This document shows, one piece after another, positions 23,015 through 34,166 of a stretch of 64,000 bases of DNA. Under the pieces are notes generated by a model. That model did not search any database, was not told where the DNA came from, and was given only the letters and a program-made list of their open reading frames with translations. Each line of letters starts with the position of its first letter. Position 1 is the stretch's first letter. The stretch spans positions 242,501 through 306,500 of the forward strand of contig CAMRHE010000055.1 of the NCBI GenBank assembly GCA_947044405.1. Reading direction: 5' to 3'. This DNA comes from Leptodactylus fallax (Eukaryota > Chordata > Amphibia > Anura > Leptodactylidae). A program made the position numbers and the translations under genes.

Positions 23015-23850
23015 TAGTGCCCCCTTATAGCGGCATGGAATGCTCTCATGTACACCTTCCAGTGTGGTGTACATGATACTGTGTACAAGGTGCCCCAATA
23101 AAGGAATCTGCACTGGAGAAACTAAACAAAAACTTCCGTCCAGGATGAATTTACATAGACGTACAATACAATGGCCGCTCAGTACACATGTTGGAAACAC
23201 ATCCCTGGACCAGACCAGAAGGATAGAGATTGAACAGATTGGGAATTGAAGCTTATGATAAGATTCCATTGACAAAAGGAGTCAGTCTAAGACTTGGATT
23301 TATGATACTGGACACACTTCACTCCCTCAGACAGACTACATCCTGATTCCTCACCACTATAACCTCAGTTTTATTGTCCCAGCTTACCTTACTGATACAT
23401 CATCTCATGAATGAATTGTCTTTGTGAAGCATCTTCTGGATGTTGGTGTCTTGTCTCAGTTAGGATGAGTGCACTCCGTCCTCCGCGAATCCGACCTAAA
23501 TGTCGGAAAACTGGATAGGGAAAGGTTTGCAATGCTTTGCTTAAAAACCCATTCACGCGAAGCCGGTTTTTTTCATCGGAAACAAAGTCCTGCATGTCCG
23601 ACTTTGTTTCCAGTGAAAAAAAAACAGTTTGCGGCGCAGAGGGTGTAAGCGCACACCCCCCGCATTGCTGTAAAAACCCATTCAAGTGAATAGGGTTTTA
23701 AGCAAAGCATCGCAGACCTTTCCCTATCCAGTTTTACGACATTTAGGACAGATTTGCGGCGGTCGAAGTGCTGATGCAAGTGTGAACCCACCCTTATTTG
23801 TATATGCCTGAGGAAGGCGCTGTGTCATTTTACTGGTTGGCCCATAAAGG
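23015..23850 (+). pseudogene. Penelope-like element fragment with degraded GIY-YIG part
   Basis: The plus-strand frame at 23040-23249 reads SSVVYMILCTRCPNKGICTG, followed by ETKQKLPSRMNLHRR. This is the GIY-YIG pattern with VVY, the CX2C pair, and the usual YVG changed to CTG, so the nuclease core is mutated. The C-terminal region continues to about 23430. After a nested foldback (23480-23770) the 3' motif GCCTGAGGAAGGCGCTGTG appears at about 23808. The fragment is not intact. Confidence 0.72.
23480..23770. mobile_element. Foldback element nested in the Penelope fragment
   Basis: The left arm has CTAAATGTCGGAAAACTGGA, TAGGGAAAGGTTTGCAATG and CTTTGCTTAAAA. The right arm repeats these inverted (TTTTAAGCAAAGCATCGCAG, CCTTTCCCTATCCAGTTTTA, CGACATTTAG). 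The arms are about 75 bp. Penelope sequence lies on both sides, so this insertion came later. Confidence 0.65.
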
Positions 23851-23957
23851 TATCATACCTACAATTCTTTTGTCTTTTTCTGATATTTAACATCACTTAC
23901 TTTTTTTTCTTTACATTCTATTCTTTCCTATATGATGCATAAAAAAGCAAAGCTATG

Positions 23958-24001
23958 TACTATATCTATCTATCTATCTATCTATCTACACACACACACA
24001 C
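23958..24001. repeat. TATC microsatellite followed by CA run
   Basis: About seven copies of the tetramer TATC lie at 23960-23988, directly followed by a short CA run. Confidence 0.9.
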
Positions 24002-24707
24002 AGTATGTGTCAACCCAGGGTGCAGGGGTAGCAGTCACACCCAGAACCCTTGTCTACAGACCCTTCTGCCACATATGGAAGACACCAGTATTATAAATGT
24101 CACATGGTGGGTGGGGGTGCTCCTGTTACATATTTTGCATTAGGACCCAGTACCTCTGATATGCTCCTAGGGGGTGTCGGGGCACCTTTTTTTTTTTATA
24201 TAGAGTTTATTTGGTATTACAGCTCAGGCCCATACAGATACAACACCAGACCTGCTGCATGGAGTGACCATATAGCAAGATCATGTGACCACTATAAGGA
24301 TCTGTTTATGCTATTAAGGGAGACAGCGTAAGTGTTAAATGTATGACATCTGTGGGGGTCCGACGCCCAGACCCTGCACAGATCAGCAGTTGCAGGGAAA
24401 GCTGCTTGTGGACTGCTTATTCAATAGTTTTCATACTGATGACCTAGCCACAGGATAAGTCATTAGTATTTGATCTATGCGGACCCATAGACTATAATAC
24501 AGACTTTTATCTCCGCATTTTTCAAGCGGAATGGGGGATGGAATCCCTGAACAGTCCCCAAACGCAGGTGTGACTGTAGCCTTAGCCCCTCTTGTTGGCA
24601 GCTAACACTTTGTGATGTACAGCATAGTGGGAGAGGCTTCTAAACCTCTCATCCACATGCTAGAGCTACAACGCACACTGCATAGTGACCTGAGCTGCTG
24701 GTTTTAA
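24002..24707. other. Gene-free DNA with repeat pieces
   Basis: No gene is seen. The word GATGACCTAGCCACAGGATA near 24440 is a diverged copy of the CCTATCCTTAGGATAGGTCA family found at 33.9, 42.6 and 61.7 kb. Confidence 0.4.
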
Positions 24708-25057
24708 AGGGGTAGTCCAGAGAATCCTATTCAACTTACTTTGGCCGGCGGTTTCCTTAAGCAGGACCTGGGGGTTCCAGACTGGTTCTGACCCTGGATC
24801 ACATGATTGGAACCATCCCCCACCCCCTGGGGTACTTACCTGTGCAATGGGGTCTGGCACACTATAGTAAAATCAACCCCCACAGCACAGGTAAATGTGC
24901 AAACAGTAGAGGAGGGGGCGCTGCAACCTGGGGGAATAGGGGCTGGCTCTGATCACTTGACACAGGATCGGAACCAGCCCGGACCCCCAGGTCCTGCATG
25001 AAGAAACCACCGGCCAAAGTAAGCTAAATAGAAGTCTCTGGACAATTTCTGTAAACC
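24708..25057. mobile_element. TTAA-type foldback element
   Basis: The left end TTTTAAAGGGGTAGTCCAGA is followed by CTTACTTTGGCCGGCGGTTT and GCAGGACCTGGGGG. The right side has these inverted: CCCCCAGGTCCTGC, AAACCACCGGCCAAAGTAAG and TCTCTGGAC. The arms are about 75 bp. A TTAA lies at the left; the right end is diverged, so its exact border is uncertain. Confidence 0.7.
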
Positions 25058-26868
25058 CTCGGCATGTTAATTATTGGGTTTCATACAAAACTTAAAAGCC
25101 ACTGAAGCGATTCCCTCCTGTGTGCTGCAAAATAAACTCCCCATCACTGGCAGCTTTTGTCAGCAGGGTGCCAAAAATTGCAACTTTTTTGCTTGCCCTT
25201 GTACTATTTTGTATCTATTTTCCTGTAGATTCTGACATCTGGGTGCAGCAATGTTGCATACAAATACAGTACACGGTAACAATGTGACATTCAGTGCTCG
25301 TCCTGAACTAACATGTGTGTGAGCAACTGTACTATGAAGAACTACAAGTCTCAGCTACCATATGCTCCAGGCATCCAGTATTATTAGAATGGTCTCACAT
25401 CATGTCAGCGCATATATATATATACACACTACAAGACTAAGATTTCATCTTGATGTTACTCTCAGGGAAAAGGTATTTCAGCGAAACTGAGCAATGACAA
25501 ATGTGTTTGTGTTGCTGCATGTCCGCCACTCCCTACTACACAGAACATTACTCGGAGTTTTGTCCACACAGCAGCTATGTGACTGGTTTAATGGATGACT
25601 GATCAGCTAACCCTGCAAATATTTTGTGCATCTAGCTTTCAGCACCATTACCTCCTGATATGGCAGACACACAAGGGTTGTCAATAAAGCTTTTACTAGA
25701 CACACATGTCATGCTGATATACTATAGGAAAAGGGAAACTGAGGCTCACGCTCATACAAGGCACACAGAGACAAATTCATCAATCCCTCTACACCAGAAA
25801 ACTGGAGACGTTAAGGCGCACATTTGGCACGAGGCGCTTTCTTGTCCCGAGCCCTGCTCCGCACCTCGCCACATTCTTTGAACGTGTACGGTTCTGAGCA
25901 GGGATTGGGGCTCTGACTAATCTCTTAAAACTCACGCTGGTTTACTACAGCGTGGATTTCCATTCTGGCGCCGGGAATTCCGACAGATTTATGAAGAGGC
26001 CGCGGCCTCTAAATAAATCTCTTGGTCTCTGGGCCATTTATTAAAAGTGGTGTACAATACGCCAGTCTTAATAAATCTGCCCCACAGTGTAGCACTCCAT
26101 GCACCACAATATGGTGCCTCCATATGGCTCCGTTTTAAGGACGTATTCTCCATATTATGGCTTTTGATAGGACATTTTTTTTTTCATTGGATTTCATAAA
26201 AAGTTCAGCATGTCCCCCGTCACAAAAACCTCACGCAGATACAGTGTCAGGCCCAGAAAACAGCAGAACCATCAACTACCTGATGGAAAATATACTTCTA
26301 TCCAGCAATATCATACGTGTTATCTATAAAGCAGGGGATACCTATACATAGTCTACTCTTTTGTCGACTGCGTCTCTGTAAGCCTAAGAGGAAAAGTTCA
26401 GACAGGCTGTAAACAAGTATGAGACGATATAAAGGTGTGGTTCAGCTTGTCTGCCTGCTCTATATGCTCAGCATGACATAAGCGACAGCTGAGCAGAGCC
26501 GAGGCTAAATACTGCGATTTATGTGACTGGCAAGTAAGATGGATGCAACCTCTGCCACGATCCTGCAGATCCAAACCCAGATGAACATAGGTTCTAGGTA
26601 TTATTATCATCTCAGTACAGTGTAGGGGTGAGGTGGAAAACATGTCCGTGGAAGATCAGATCACTAAACATCACTTCAATGCAGATTCCCTGAACGGGAT
26701 AAGGTTTCTTACTAATATATATGTTGGAGTCTGGAAGACTCATCATTCCTCTGCCTCCCCTGCTGACAGTCCGACTTTCCATCACATGACTGACTCGGCA
26801 CTACTCTATGTACATATGTGTTTTGGGATGCACGGGTAAACTTTTTTCTCCTGCAAAACCCCTTTAGG
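25058..26868. other. Gene-free DNA with one repeat
   Basis: A repeat with ends like GACAAATTCATCAATCCC and TTAATAAATCTGCCCCA lies at about 25768-26095. It resembles the elements at 19.6 and 34.2 kb. A short TA run lies at 25410-25420. The rest shows no gene or motif. Confidence 0.45.
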
Positions 26869-27190
26869 CTAAGGTACTACGTAGCGAAATGCAGCAAGAA
26901 AAAATGCAGCAGAAAAAAAAACGTGGTAGAAACATATTGTGTTTTCCTCTGCGGCCTTGCTGCCCTTATTATACCTATACGGAAAACGCCAGCATTTCTG
27001 CGGGTATATTTGACATGCTACGATTTACAAATACACGGCAGTTCTTTTTAGAACATAGCTTTTTTTGCTGCAGATTTTTTTCCGCAATGTGTGGATGGGA
27101 TTAGCCAGAATGCAGGTGTGGTATAACGCAGAACTTCTGCTGCGGCAAAAATGCTGCGTTTTCGCAACATGGGACCCCCAGCTTTAGTCA
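26869..27190. repeat. GCTAAGG-type palindromic repeat, copy
   Basis: It starts TTTAGGCTAAGGTACTACG and runs through TTCCTCTGCGGCC, TATTATACCTATACGG and GTGTGGATGGGATTAGCC, then ends GCAACATGGGACC. Related copies lie at about 6745, 27275, 43510, 45965 and 50925. The ends are roughly inverted. Confidence 0.6.
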
Positions 27191-27224
27191 ACAATACTGA
27201 GCAACAATATGGCCGTCTGAATAA

Positions 27225-27500
27225 AGTCTTAAAGGGAGTCTGTCAGCAGGAAAATCAATATCTAACTAAGACAGTACCTTGAAGAGTGGCTTCTATAGCG
27301 TTTTTTCTTCCCCTTTTAAATCTATAGGGAAAACGCTTACAAATACTAAAATGAAGGTACGTGTTTTGGAAGATGCAGCATTTCCAGAGCTTTTTCCCCT
27401 GCAACATATAGATAGGATGAACTGGAATCTCAAGCACTTTGCTAGTACTGTAAAATAAAGCTTTTTTCTGCTGCTTTTAATGGGGTCTTAGCCTAAGGCC
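27225..27500. repeat. TTAAAGGGAGTCTGTCAGCAGG start joined to a GCTAAGG-type piece
   Basis: AAAGGGAGTCTGTCAGCAGG at 27230 is a typical left end of a TTAA element, but its right end is missing. The sequence then turns into a diverged repeat piece with CTATAGGGAAAACGC and GGTCTTAGCCTAAGGCC. Confidence 0.45.
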
Positions 27501-28372
27501 GGTTGCAGATGACCGTGCTGCAACCGGCTGGCTGTGAATTAAAGGCACGGACGGCACATGAGGGACACGGGGATGTCCCCTGTGTGCTGCCTGTGCTTCC
27601 ACAGCTCCTTTCATTACATTTATAGGAGCCACAGAAGCAAGGGCCACGAAATCGGACAGGAATAGGACTTCTTCTATATTTTGCAGCCCGGACTGTCAAC
27701 ACGCACAGGTGACCGTGAAATTCAAGATCCTGTGTACGGGCCCATAGAAAAGAATGGGTCAGTGTGCTATCTGGGAAATACACGGAGAGCACACTGACCC
27801 ACAGCATGGTCGTCTGCAAGGGGCCTAAGTGTGAACCTGACCTGACCGTTGCAGAAGTGTTCAAACTACTGGCCCCAATTCTGGTACATTTTTTTTTTTT
27901 TTTTTAGAAATTTTAAGTCACATATTGTATTACAAACATTCGTTTAACACACACCAAGTAAAAAATGAAACAAAACATGTTGAAAATGTCTAGCACTTTG
28001 GAGTATTTATCCCCATCTATTATATCAGACCCCAGGCTCCTGCAACAAACAGTTTGTCCTAATCTTCCCCTAGGGGTTGAGACTGGTATAATATTTACTT
28101 GCTTGGGGCTCATGATGACACCTTCCCCTGCACACAATTCAGCAAGCCCTGCCTTAAACATTCCCATTGATACCAGATTACCTACATAATCTTACCCTCT
28201 AGCCATGTCAGACACAGGTCATATTCAGCTGGGTCTCCATATATACTCCATATACACTCTGCTAAAGGAGAATCCCTCCTACCTGAATTTCACTCTCCTT
28301 ACTCGTCTGTTAACCCTCCTGCTTCCAATTCCCTTATCCTATACAATATTATACGACTTCCAATAAGAAATA
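27501..28372. other. Gene-free DNA with a T tract
   Basis: No gene is recognised. A T tract lies at about 27889-27905. The region 27500-27840 holds GCCGGTTGCAGATGACCGTG and an inverted CATGGTCGTCTGCAAGGGGC, so it is probably another small foldback. Confidence 0.45.
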
Positions 28373-29064
28373 CACTATATGGAAGAAAGTATCCGGACAC
28401 ATCTGGTCCCATTCAGGTGTTTTATTCAATCCCATTGCTGTAAAGATATAAAATGCAGTCAATAGCCATGCAGTCGCCTTTACAAGAACAGGGACGCTGA
28501 GTGCACAAGAAGATAAAAGTGCATAAAAGTCGCCAAAACTCTGCTGACTCAATAAATGCAGAGTCCAAACTTCCTCTGGCTTTCACATCAGCAGAAAAAC
28601 TGTGCACCAGGAGCTTCAGGATAAGGATTTCCATGACCGAGCAGCTGCATTCAAGCCTTATATCATCAAGCACGTCAATGGTCGGATGGAGCAGTGTAAA
28701 GCACAATGCACACTGGACTCTGAAGCCCTGCAAACATGTTCTGTGCAGTGACCAGTCCCACGTCTCTATCTGCCAGTCTGGGTTTGGCCAGGAGAAAGTT
28801 ACCTGCCTGACTATATTGTGCCGCTTGTGACGTTTGGTGGAGGGGGGGGGTAATACTATGGGGTTGTTTTGTCAGGGGTCGGCCTAGGCCTCTTAGTTCC
28901 GGTGAAGGGAAATCTTAATCCTTCAGCATACCAGGACATTTTGGACAATTGTATGCTTCCAACTTTGTGTGAACAGTCCAGAGAAGTTTCTTTTTTGTTC
29001 TAGCATGTCTGTGTCCCAGTGTACATAGCAAGGTCTATAAAGGCATAGCAGAGACTAGAATGGA

Positions 29065-29568
29065 GGGGTTAAAATAAGGTTGTCCCCACTGTGGTGCGGA
29101 TCCAGTAGGTGACCCTGCCTTGGCACTGCCCGTCACAGCTAACACACTCTCTGCCTCGGCATGTTCGGATGCCACATTGTTCAATTAGATCCCAAATATT
29201 CTGGCCCTACAATCACCAGAAAAACTCCTATTAATATAGACAACCAAAAAACAAATGGAGCGATTATTTCTTGAAAAATAAAAATAAATACATTTTTAAA
29301 TATGTTGACAAAGTTTATTTATTTATTATGAATTTACAATAAAATTTATTTTCATAAGAAATAAATCGCTCCATTTGGTTTTTGGCTGTATGTGGTTGAA
29401 TTAGAGACTGACTATGCCTCTCCAAAATGCTATCCTAACCCGCCTGGTGTGATGTGGACATAGGGGGAGGTGCCTTATACTAGCAGACACAGGAGGTGGT
29501 GCAGACACAAGACCTCAGCAGCGCCACCTACTGGATCCACAGCCACCTTATTTCAACCACTCCATTCT
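29065..29568. mobile_element. Foldback element inserted in the Tc1-like copy
   Basis: The left arm reads ACTAGAATGGAGGGGTTAAA, ATAAGG, then GGATCCAGTAGGTG. The right arm has CACCTACTGGATCC, then CCTTATTTCAACC and ACTCCATTCTAG. It lies within the transposase sequence: the host words TCTATAAAGGCAT and CCATAAAGGCATGG occur on both sides and may be part of a target duplication. Confidence 0.65.
29245..29390. mobile_element. Small AT-rich foldback nested inside 29065-29568
   Basis: AACCAAAAAACAAATGGAGC, GATTATTTCTT on the left is mirrored by AAGAAATAAATCGCTCCATT, TGGTTTTTGG on the right, with an AT-rich centre. The unit is about 145 bp. It sits in the centre of the larger foldback. Confidence 0.75.
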
Positions 29569-29904
29569 AGCATCTACCATAAAGGCATGGTTGGAGGAGT
29601 TTGGTGTGTAAGAACTTGATGCCCTAACCTCAACCCCATCCAACACCTTTGGGATGAACCAGAATAGAGATTGTGACCCAGGCCCTCTCATCCAACATCA
29701 CTGTCTGACCTCACAAATGCTCTTCTAGATGAATGAGCAAAAATTCCCATAGGCACAGCCCAAAATCTTGTAGAAAGGGAATAGTACAAGCTGTTATAAC
29801 TGCAAGGGGGGGGGGGGGCAACTCCATATTACTGCCTATGGATGTCAGGGACGTGTAATGTGTAGGCGCCCCTGATACTTTTGTCCATATAACATAGAAT
29901 TATT

Positions 29905-30127
29905 CTAAGGCTAAGAACCCACCCTGCGGAAATGCAGCTTTTTTGTTGCAGATTTTGCTGCGGTTTTTTGAGCCAAAGTCAGGAGTGGATTGAGCACAAG
30001 GTAGACATATAAGAAGCTTCCTTTATATTTCCCTTTCCTTTTGTAGCCATTCTTGGCTTTGGCTCCAAAAACCGCAGCAAAATCTGCAACAAAAAAAAGC
30101 TGCGATTCTGCAACGTGGGGCTTCAGC
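29905..30127. repeat. Palindromic GCTAAG...GGGGCTTCAGCC repeat, most complete copy
   Basis: The left half has GCAGCTTTTTTGTTGCAGAT and TTTTTTGAGCCAAAGTCAGG. The right half has the inverted TTGGCTTTGGCTCC, GCAGCAAAATCTGCAAC and GCAACGTGGGGC. The whole 220 bp can fold on itself. Partial copies lie at about 14.5 and 38.2 kb. Confidence 0.75.
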
Positions 30128-30742
30128 CAAAAGATGTACAACAGAGACAATAGAAATGATTGATTTGTGTACCAAGAGGTCCAGGCACAGATGGAAGGGG
30201 GCTTGTCACTACTCCTGACATGTCTATTCAAGTAAATAACAACACTGGCCATAAAATAACAAATTCTGGATTAACATTTTATGTTCCTCAGTTATCCCTC
30301 CTGGAAATATGTTTAAAACTGTGTGTTCCCCTAGTTAAAGGGTTCTGTTCCTACACACCATAAAACTGTCCAATCCTCGTTGACAGTCTCAGACAGTAAA
30401 AGCAAACAACCCATTGACAAGGAGAATGTTAATGTCTAGTAATTATTCATACATTTACAGGAAGAATAGCAGAGGAACAGCACAACAAAGAATTCTAAGA
30501 AAAGATACTCCAGAACTGCCATTTAATGGAGAATCCAAATATGTCCAAAAAAGACATATGAAGACAGCTGACAGATATAAGATGGGAATAAATAAAATAT
30601 AGAATTACCATTTCATACCCTTGAAAAATACTGTCAAGAAAAATATAAAAATCTTATATATTTCAACTTCTGATCCACACAAAGAAATTTTTGTCTCCAA
30701 CTCACAATTCAGTTTCATAAACAAACCAATACAGAAAGTTTA
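30128..30742 (-). other. Downstream flank of LRRC27, probably containing the 3' UTR
   Basis: This follows the LRRC27 stop codon on the minus strand. No clear AATAAA is found nearby on that strand; an ATTAAA variant at 30522-30527 (minus), about 220 bases after the stop, is a possible poly(A) signal. No other gene is seen. Confidence 0.35.
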
Positions 30743-30877
30743 TCACAAGGTTGTTGCGAATCTGTTCTGAGGTCTTCCTCCTGGGGTAATATCCCCCGTG
30801 AAGGCAGTAAATCGATATTCCAATGCTGCATCTTGTTCCCGTTTTCTCTGTAGTATTTCTGCTTGAAGCAACGTAGC
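30743..30877 (-). CDS. lrrc27: LRRC27 exon 11 (last coding exon)
   Basis: It encodes residues 406-449 and the TGA stop. It begins ATLLQAEILQRKREQDAALE and ends RFATTL. The acceptor is preceded by TGCTTTTGAAG and the phase is 0. The start continues the charged helix of exon 10; the end carries FTAFTGDITPGGRPQN, which resembles the LTGN...PAAQPQN pattern near the end of mammalian LRRC27. This resemblance fixes the frame. The start of the exon is the least certain point, because the acceptor has only a moderate pyrimidine tract. Confidence 0.85.
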   Translation of the reverse strand, partial: ATLLQAEILQRKREQDAALEYRFTAFTGDITPGGRPQNRFATTL

Positions 30878-32383
30878 CTTCAAAAGCAGACATGAATAAA
30901 TAGTTAATACAACATGTGACTTACAGGACCGCGCATAAGTTTTAGGCAGCTGAGGGGAAAAAAATGCTGCAAAGTAAGACTGTTTAAATGAAATCAATAT
31001 TTGGTGAATTGAATACTATTTCACTGGACGAATAAATGGGTGAAATAGTCCCAAATACCCTTTTATTTGATATATTCACGACCATTCTTGTATGTGTGAT
31101 TTTGGAAAGGGTAAGGCTAGGTTCACACCTGCGCCCTGTCTCCGCTCGGGAAATCCGTTCCCCATTCCGCTTTGAAAATGTGGAGCAGAACTTTACACAT
31201 TTGGCCACATTTTTAGGGTAGAAATCAGGCGGAAAAACACATAAAACAACAAATAAAACCATATGCTCCTCGCCCATACCTCTCCCTTCTCCGCCACTAC
31301 GGTCCCAAAGCTTCTTCAGTCCCCAGCTTCTACTTCCGGCTCCAATGATGGCGTCCTGATATCTAAGTGCTGTAGCCAATAAGTGCTGTAGCCATCTCTG
31401 TGTCTAGACGGAGCAGGAAGCAGAGGCTGGAGGGGTAGGTGGGAGAAGGAGGAAGTGAGAATGCACTGGATCAATGAGCATGACTGTTATTTCTGATGTT
31501 ATAATGTAATGTCTGTATGAACATATATATATAATATATATATATATATATGCCTCAAAATAACGGACCCAGATAGAAATGTCAGATTTCTGAATACTCG
31601 GCATACAGTTATGTGTCAGGCAGATCCGACAATGGTTGCATTCCAGTATGGTGAGCGCTTGAATCCTGCTTTTGCTGAATTAAACACTGCCCCAATTGCT
31701 GGTGTGATGATCTGGGGAGCCATCACATACGATATTTGCTCACCCCTAGTAGTGATACGAGGACACTACCACCTCAGTGATATGTACAGGACATCCTGCC
31801 GCCACATGTGATGTCTCTCATGGCAGGACAGACATCTGGCATCTTTTCAGCAGGATAATGCTCGCCCACACACAGTAAGGGTTTCCCAGGAATGTTTGCT
31901 CAAGATTACAACACTTTCTTGGCCTGCCCGGTCACCAGATTGATCACCAATAGGGCATTTATGGAACCAGCTGGGACACCAACTGTGGCAACCTTCAAGT
32001 AAGCAGGATCTACAGGCCCAGATGCAACATCTATGGGTTAAGGTACTGCAGGGTACCATATGGAACCTGTATGTCTCTGTACCCAGCCAGATCTCATCTT
32101 GTATGCAGGCTAGAGGTGGCCTAACAGGGTACTCGAGCTTCCACTCAATTGTACAGTTTCTCCAATAAACTTCTCCTTTTCATCTGCTATTGTAATCTCT
32201 TACATAAATTGTTATTGCATTCACACATACAGTAAAAAGTTTCATTACATTCCAACAACTGTGTGTGTGTGTGTATATATGTGTGTGTGTGTGTACGTGC
32301 GCGTATATTATATCATATTTATATATGTGTATGTTAGAGAATAAGTACAATTCCCCAGTTTAGCATACTAGGGTGTGACTGAC
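30878..32383 (-). other. LRRC27 intron 10: a Tc1 fragment and microsatellites
   Basis: It contains a GCTAGGTTCACA-type piece (31115-31215), an AT run (31525-31552), a Tc1-like transposase fragment (31600-32170, listed separately) and a TG-rich microsatellite at 32263-32330. The donor is GTCAGT. Confidence 0.6.
31600..32170 (+). pseudogene. Tc1-like transposase fragment, C-terminal half
   Basis: The plus-strand frames read AGVMIWGAITYDICSPLVVI, then SFQQDNARPHTVRVSQECLL with the second catalytic aspartate, and then LSWPARSPD followed by a stop and SPIGHLWNQLG, where the usual glutamate (IEHLW) is G. The N-terminal half is missing. It shares its last part with the remnant at 15.4-15.9 kb. It lies in intron 10, antisense to LRRC27, and is inactive. 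Confidence 0.85.
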
Positions 32384-32510
32384 CATTTCTAATTCCTTCC
32401 TCGCTGCCTCCATCTCTTCCTGCACTGAACGCTTGACGTTTTTCTTCCTCTCCTGCATGGTCTGGATATGTTGTTTGATGCGGTGTTCCAGTCTGAGGTC
32501 TCTAGCGGCT
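32384..32510 (-). CDS. lrrc27: LRRC27 exon 10
   Basis: This exon encodes residues 363 (second part) to 405. It reads ARDLRLEHRIKQHIQTMQER and then KKNVKRSVQEEMEAARKELE. The sequence is almost only charged residues with heptad-like spacing, so a coiled coil is likely. The block RIKQHIQTM resembles the KIKQHVLQM block of mammalian LRRC27, a firm anchor for the assignment. The acceptor is ATATGCGTAG and the donor GTCAGT; the exon enters in phase 2 and leaves in phase 0. Confidence 0.92.
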
Positions 32511-33639
32511 CTACGCATATAAAATAAGAAAGATTACTAATTTATGACACAATGATCCTCCTGTCTTATAATAGAGGACAGTGGCCTACTTTGTTTTAGG
32601 GATAGTTGCCAAAGGAACAGTCTGTCAGAAAATCCCTCCATAAAAGCCCTATTTACAAACTGGCATGAACGCTTGTGTGTATGAACTTGCTTCAACTTCA
32701 GGATCCGATGCCCATTGGTATAATAGTGAAGTCGTCCACAGAAACTTTTCATGTGAACGTATAAAAGTAAGACCTGCAGCTGTGAGTCCAACTAAATATT
32801 TCTGCCATATATAAAAAAAATCTTATTTATTTGCCTATTTCTGTCCGGTCTCCAGGTCCTGCCTAAAATCACTAACAGGTACGGATGACACCAGAGAGCA
32901 GCAGAAATCTAATGACTGGTTTTGACAGACGCTCCATTGATGTTCCTATGGATCAATAATGTAGCCTGATGTGTGATTGATTTGTAATATATACGACAAA
33001 CATGAGGCTTATTGTGCTGGTGCTCTCTGTTGTCACCTTATCCTGTTATTTTACTAAATAAGGTACTGGGTGTAGGAGAGGGATAGAGAGACTAAGCCCA
33101 AAATATGTTGTTAAAGGGGCTGTGTTATTTACAGGCATCATAAAATGTTGTGGGTTCATGTGCTGTATTTATATCCAGGGCCGGATTATGGCACCGCACC
33201 TCTGGGACAGCGCACGCACCTGGCCCTTGTAACCAGACGTTTATGGACACAGAAAAGTTTGCCACTGCCTTAGGCTCCTAAACAGAGAGCCACACAAGGG
33301 TGGTTGTATTTATAACACCTGCCTGTGGGCAGCGCCTACGATGGGAGAATTTAGAGGACGGGAGTTTGCCAATTTTTTTTTGTAATACTACAGTATAGGG
33401 AGTGGGAACTGTGGACATTGAGCACATGACTAGATGTAGTGCAGGACCGCTGGAAGCTACATTACAACTACAGGCTATTGCCTGCTAATATGTAATATAG
33501 CTGCCTAGTACCCCCACTCCATACTTAGTCAAGTAGCCTACCAATGTGCTGATCAGGGAGGTCACAGGGCCCACTCTTTGTTACAATGACTAAATGCAGA
33601 GAAATATGGAAATCTGGGGTCATTAAAAGGTTTTTTTTA

Positions 33640-33960
33640 TTTATGGGGCCAGCTGATCAGTGGGGGCGACAGGGGGTGAATCCAGTCCCTGTGCTATACA
33701 GTGCACTGAGAACAAACCCTATATAGTGGCCAGGTGCAGATACTGCAACTTTACTCCCATGGACATCAATGGGTGCTAAGCTTCAGTAACGGCGCCCAAT
33801 AACTATACAGGGCATGGAGCTATCTGCTTTCATCTCTGGCATGGTATTGTACAGGGACAAGAGGCAGCCCTGAACAGCTGATCCTTGCGGGAGCCAACTG
33901 TCAAACCCCTACTGATCAGATATTAATGGTCTATCCTAAGGATAGGTCAAATATTAAAAA
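33640..33960. repeat. Repeat of the CCTATCCTAAGGATAGGTCA family
   Basis: It has GGCCAGCTGATCAGTGGGGG at the left and CTACTGATCAGATATTAATG, GTCTATCCTAAGGATAGGTC at the right, partly inverted to each other. Related copies lie at about 42610-42935 and 61650-61710. Confidence 0.55.
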
Positions 33961-34000
33961 AATCCTGGTTATGTGGAGCTCTGAGTCAGGAGTCCAAAAG

Positions 34001-34166
34001 TATATAGTGAGTGTGCATCTATACGTGTACATGTACCTAGTGGGTATGCATGTAGCGGTGGATCATATGTGTGTATATAGTAAGTATACATCTATATGTG
34101 TACATGTACCTAGTGGGTATGCATGTAGAAGGGGATCGTGTGTGTATGTAGTAAGTAAACATACAG
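34001..34166. repeat. 73-bp tandem repeat, about two and a half units
   Basis: The words TATATAGTGAGTGTGCATCT (34001) and TATATAGTAAGTATACATCT (34074) and the shared GTACATGTACCTAGTGGGTA show a 73-bp period. A third partial unit follows at about 34147. Similar words (GTGCATGTAGGTACTTGGTA, GCATGC) resume at about 34628, after an inserted element. Confidence 0.75.

Larger units (their letters stand above)
28540..29770 (+). pseudogene. Tc1-like transposase remains, split in two
   Basis: Before the insertion, frames carry SMVGWSSVKHNAHWTLKPCK with the degraded first catalytic site (CSDQSHVSIC in place of a WSDE-type motif), then GLGLLVPVKGNLNPSAYQDI near 28876-28950. After the insertion, near 29590-29760, PNLNPIQHLWDEPE stands where the usual glutamate would be in an IEHLW motif; here it is Q. 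Several stops and frameshifts are present. It is clearly inactive. Confidence 0.75.
28373..29894 (+). mobile_element. Third Tc1-like element, interrupted by nested insertions
   Basis: The left end CACTATATGGAAGAAAGTAT and the right end ATACTTTTGTCCATATAACA are inverted to each other and flanked by TA (28371-28372 and 29895-29896). The outer parts encode transposase remains. The middle, about 29065-29560, does not belong: it is a foldback with CTAGAATGGAGGGGTTAAAATAAGG-like ends, which itself holds a smaller foldback. The copy shows at least three insertion rounds in one place. Confidence 0.82.

Noticed and set aside
30160..30602. A possible further gene downstream of LRRC27
   Set aside because: Only short frames without homology, and no splice structure or promoter.
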